From positions 1 to 8,457 of the forward strand of contig JAUXCI010000104.1 in NCBI GenBank assembly GCA_030618945.1: a stretch of 8,457 nt of DNA. The letters run 5' to 3'. The notes below the pieces were generated by a model. The model worked only from the letters and a program-made list of their open reading frames with translations. It did no database searches and was not told where the DNA came from. Source of the DNA: Flavobacteriaceae bacterium. Lineage in GTDB: Bacteria > Bacteroidota > Bacteroidia > Flavobacteriales > Flavobacteriaceae. The position numbers were made by a program, and so were the translations under genes. Positions 7,055 to 8,457 of this stretch are shown here, one piece after another (position 1 is the stretch's first letter; each line of letters starts with the position of its first letter).

Positions 7055-8457
7055 TAGTGGAATATTAGAATGTTTCTTTGGAGGGTTTACCTCTTTTTTA
7101 TTAGATAATAATTCAAGCGCCCTAACAATTCTAAAACGTGTGTTACGCGGTTCGATTACGTCATCAATAAAGCCATATTTGGCTGCCTCATATGGATTAG
7201 CGAATTTTTTAGTGTATTCATCTTCCTTCTGGCTGATGTAAGCACTTTTTTCATCCTTATCTTTAATAGCATTAATGTTTCTTCCTTCAAGAACCTCAAC
7301 GGCCCCTTTGGCACCCATAACTGCGATCTCAGCAGTTGGCCAGGCGTAATTTAGATCTCCGCGCAGTTGTTTACAGCTCATTACATCGTGAGCTCCACCA
7401 TAGGATTTTCGAATCGTAATCGTAACCTTTGGAACAGTCGCTTCTCCATAGGCAAAAAGAAGTTTAGCTCCATGAAGAATAATACCTCCGTATTCCTGCC
7501 CTGTTCCGGGAAGGAATCCAGGTACATCTACTAAAGTAACAATCGGAATATTAAAGGCGTCACAAAATCTTACAAAACGAGCTGCCTTTCTAGAAGCTTC
7601 GATGTCTAAAACACCAGCATAGTATTTAGGCTGATTAGCTACTATTCCAACTGGACGTCCGTTGAATCGAGCAAATCCAACAACTATATTTCGCGCATAA
7701 TTTCTGTGGACTTCCATAAATTCCCCTTTATCAGTTAAGGTTGATATAACGTCAACCATGTCATAAGGCTGATTAGGGTTTTCAGGAATCAAATCATTCA
7801 AAGCGTCTTCCAGTCTGTCAATTGGATCGTCGCATTTGATCACCGGTGGGTCTTCGAGATTATTTGAAGGCAAATAACTGAGCAATTTTCTGATCAACAA
7901 AAGGTTTTCTTCATCACCTTCAGCAAGGAAGTGAGAGACGCCTGATTTTGTCGAATGAATTTGAGCTCCACCAAGCTCTTCCGTTGTCACGATTTCCCCG
8001 GTTACGGTTTCTACAACTTTAGGTCCGGTTACAAACATATAACTGGTTTTATCTGTCATGATAGTAAAGTCAGTCAGTGCAGGAGAATAAACTGCACCTC
8101 CGGCACATGGTCCAAGAATTGACGAGATTTGAGGTATTACACCGGAAGCCATGATGTTTCTTTGAAAAATCTCAGCATATCCAGCCAAGGATCTTACTCC
8201 TTCCTGAATACGGGCTCCACCACTATCATTTAATCCGATAACAGGTGCACCAATTTTCATTGCCATGTCCATGATCTTACAAATCTTTAAGGCGTAAGTT
8301 TCGGATAGTGATCCTCCAAAAACAGTAAAATCCTGGGAGAATACGTATACGATCCTTCCATCAATAGTTCCGTGTCCAGTTATTACCCCATCAGAAAGAT
8401 ATATTTGCTTGTCTAGCCCGAAAGATCTCGTTCGGTGAGTTACGAACATGTCAAACT
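7052..8457 (-). CDS. mmdA: Methylmalonyl-CoA decarboxylase alpha (carboxyltransferase) subunit, N-terminus cut by window edge
   Basis: This crotonase-fold carboxyltransferase moves the carboxyl group of (S)-methylmalonyl-CoA to biotin on MmdC. The frame stays open to the window edge. The first ATG seen (8447-8449) is internal, because the codons before it read Phe-Asp and the family has this FDMFVTHR segment about 50 residues in. About 467 of some 515 residues are present. Numbering from that internal Met, the N-terminal half has [11 protein letters not shown] (75-85) and [12 protein letters not shown] (113-124). The C-terminal half has [16 protein letters not shown] (307-322) and [16 protein letters not shown] (369-384), and the end is [10 protein letters not shown] plus the NPPKKH tail. 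Asp365 appears to match the Asp that favours propionyl/methylmalonyl substrates in PccB. The same family includes propionyl-CoA carboxylase beta and the transcarboxylase 12S subunit; the adjacent MmdD, C and B point to the sodium-pumping decarboxylase. The stop overlaps the mmdD start by one base. Confidence 0.94.
   Translation of the reverse strand, partial: FDMFVTHRTRSFGLDKQIYLSDGVITGHGTIDGRIVYVFSQDFTVFGGSLSETYALKICKIMDMAMKIGAPVIGLNDSGGARIQEGVRSLAGYAEIFQRNIMASGVIPQISSILGPCAGGAVYSPALTDFTIMTDKTSYMFVTGPKVVETVTGEIVTTEELGGAQIHSTKSGVSHFLAEGDEENLLLIRKLLSYLPSNNLEDPPVIKCDDPIDRLEDALNDLIPENPNQPYDMVDVISTLTDKGEFMEVHRNYARNIVVGFARFNGRPVGIVANQPKYYAGVLDIEASRKAARFVRFCDAFNIPIVTLVDVPGFLPGTGQEYGGIILHGAKLLFAYGEATVPKVTITIRKSYGGAHDVMSCKQLRGDLNYAWPTAEIAVMGAKGAVEVLEGRNINAIKDKDEKSAYISQKEDEYTKKFANPYEAAKYGFIDDVIEPRNTRFRIVRALELLSNKKEVNPPKKHSNIPL

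Larger units (their letters stand above)
1..8457 (-). other. Probable single operon: mmdA-mmdD-mmdC-mmdB-CoA-transferase-mutA-mutB
   Basis: All seven genes face the same way, with overlaps of one and four bases and gaps of 56, 71, 44 and 57 bases. None of the gaps holds a GC-rich hairpin plus T-run, or the Bacteroidota-type promoter pair (TTG with TAnnTTTG) that I could recognise. The promoter is therefore expected beyond 8457 and the terminator before base 1. No cobalamin riboswitch is visible in the window, although the mutase needs B12. No stretch over 300 bases lacks a gene. Confidence 0.75.

Noticed and set aside
7052..8449. Reading the ATG at 8449 as the true mmdA start.
   Set aside because: The frame stays open upstream and encodes the conserved Phe-Asp before the Met; family proteins have about 50 more residues, so the gene is cut by the window edge.

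Overview
The window is one compact, AT-rich bacterial gene cluster, most likely from a member of the Bacteroidota. That assignment rests on the closeness of the mutase subunits to Bacteroides/flavobacterial homologues as I know them, A-rich leaders with little Shine-Dalgarno signal, and the family types present; I cannot place it more finely. All seven genes lie on the minus strand and read from high to low coordinates. The longest gap between genes is about 70 bases. Both end genes are cut by the window edges. I found no RNA gene, mobile element, CRISPR array or convincing terminator.

In transcription order: mmdA (7052-8457, N-terminus outside the window) encodes the carboxyltransferase subunit of a sodium-pumping methylmalonyl-CoA decarboxylase. 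mmdD/oadG (6693-7052) is the small one-helix assembly subunit, mmdC (6217-6636) the biotin carrier, and mmdB/oadB (4820-6145) the membrane sodium channel. Next come a 429-residue acetyl-CoA hydrolase/transferase-family CoA-transferase (3486-4775), the small mutase subunit mutA (1602-3428) and the large, B12-dependent mutase subunit mutB (1-1605, C-terminus outside the window).

Together these encode nearly all of the succinate-to-propionate branch. The CoA-transferase would move CoA from propionyl-CoA to succinate. The mutase would turn succinyl-CoA into (R)-methylmalonyl-CoA. After epimerisation, the membrane complex would decarboxylate (S)-methylmalonyl-CoA to propionyl-CoA and export Na+. 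The epimerase is missing from the window, as are a mutase chaperone (MeaB/ArgK type) and the C-terminal B12 domain of MutB; the first two may lie just outside. No ATP-dependent biotin carboxylase is present, which favours decarboxylation over propionyl-CoA carboxylation.

The A-D-C-B order of the pump genes matches the mmd operons known from propionate-forming anaerobes. The chemistry is therefore known. The noteworthy points are that the mutase, pump and CoA-transferase share one transcription unit, that the CoA-transferase is of the shorter (about 430-residue) type, and that MmdB begins with a signal-peptide-like extension. I do not see evidence of an undescribed system.
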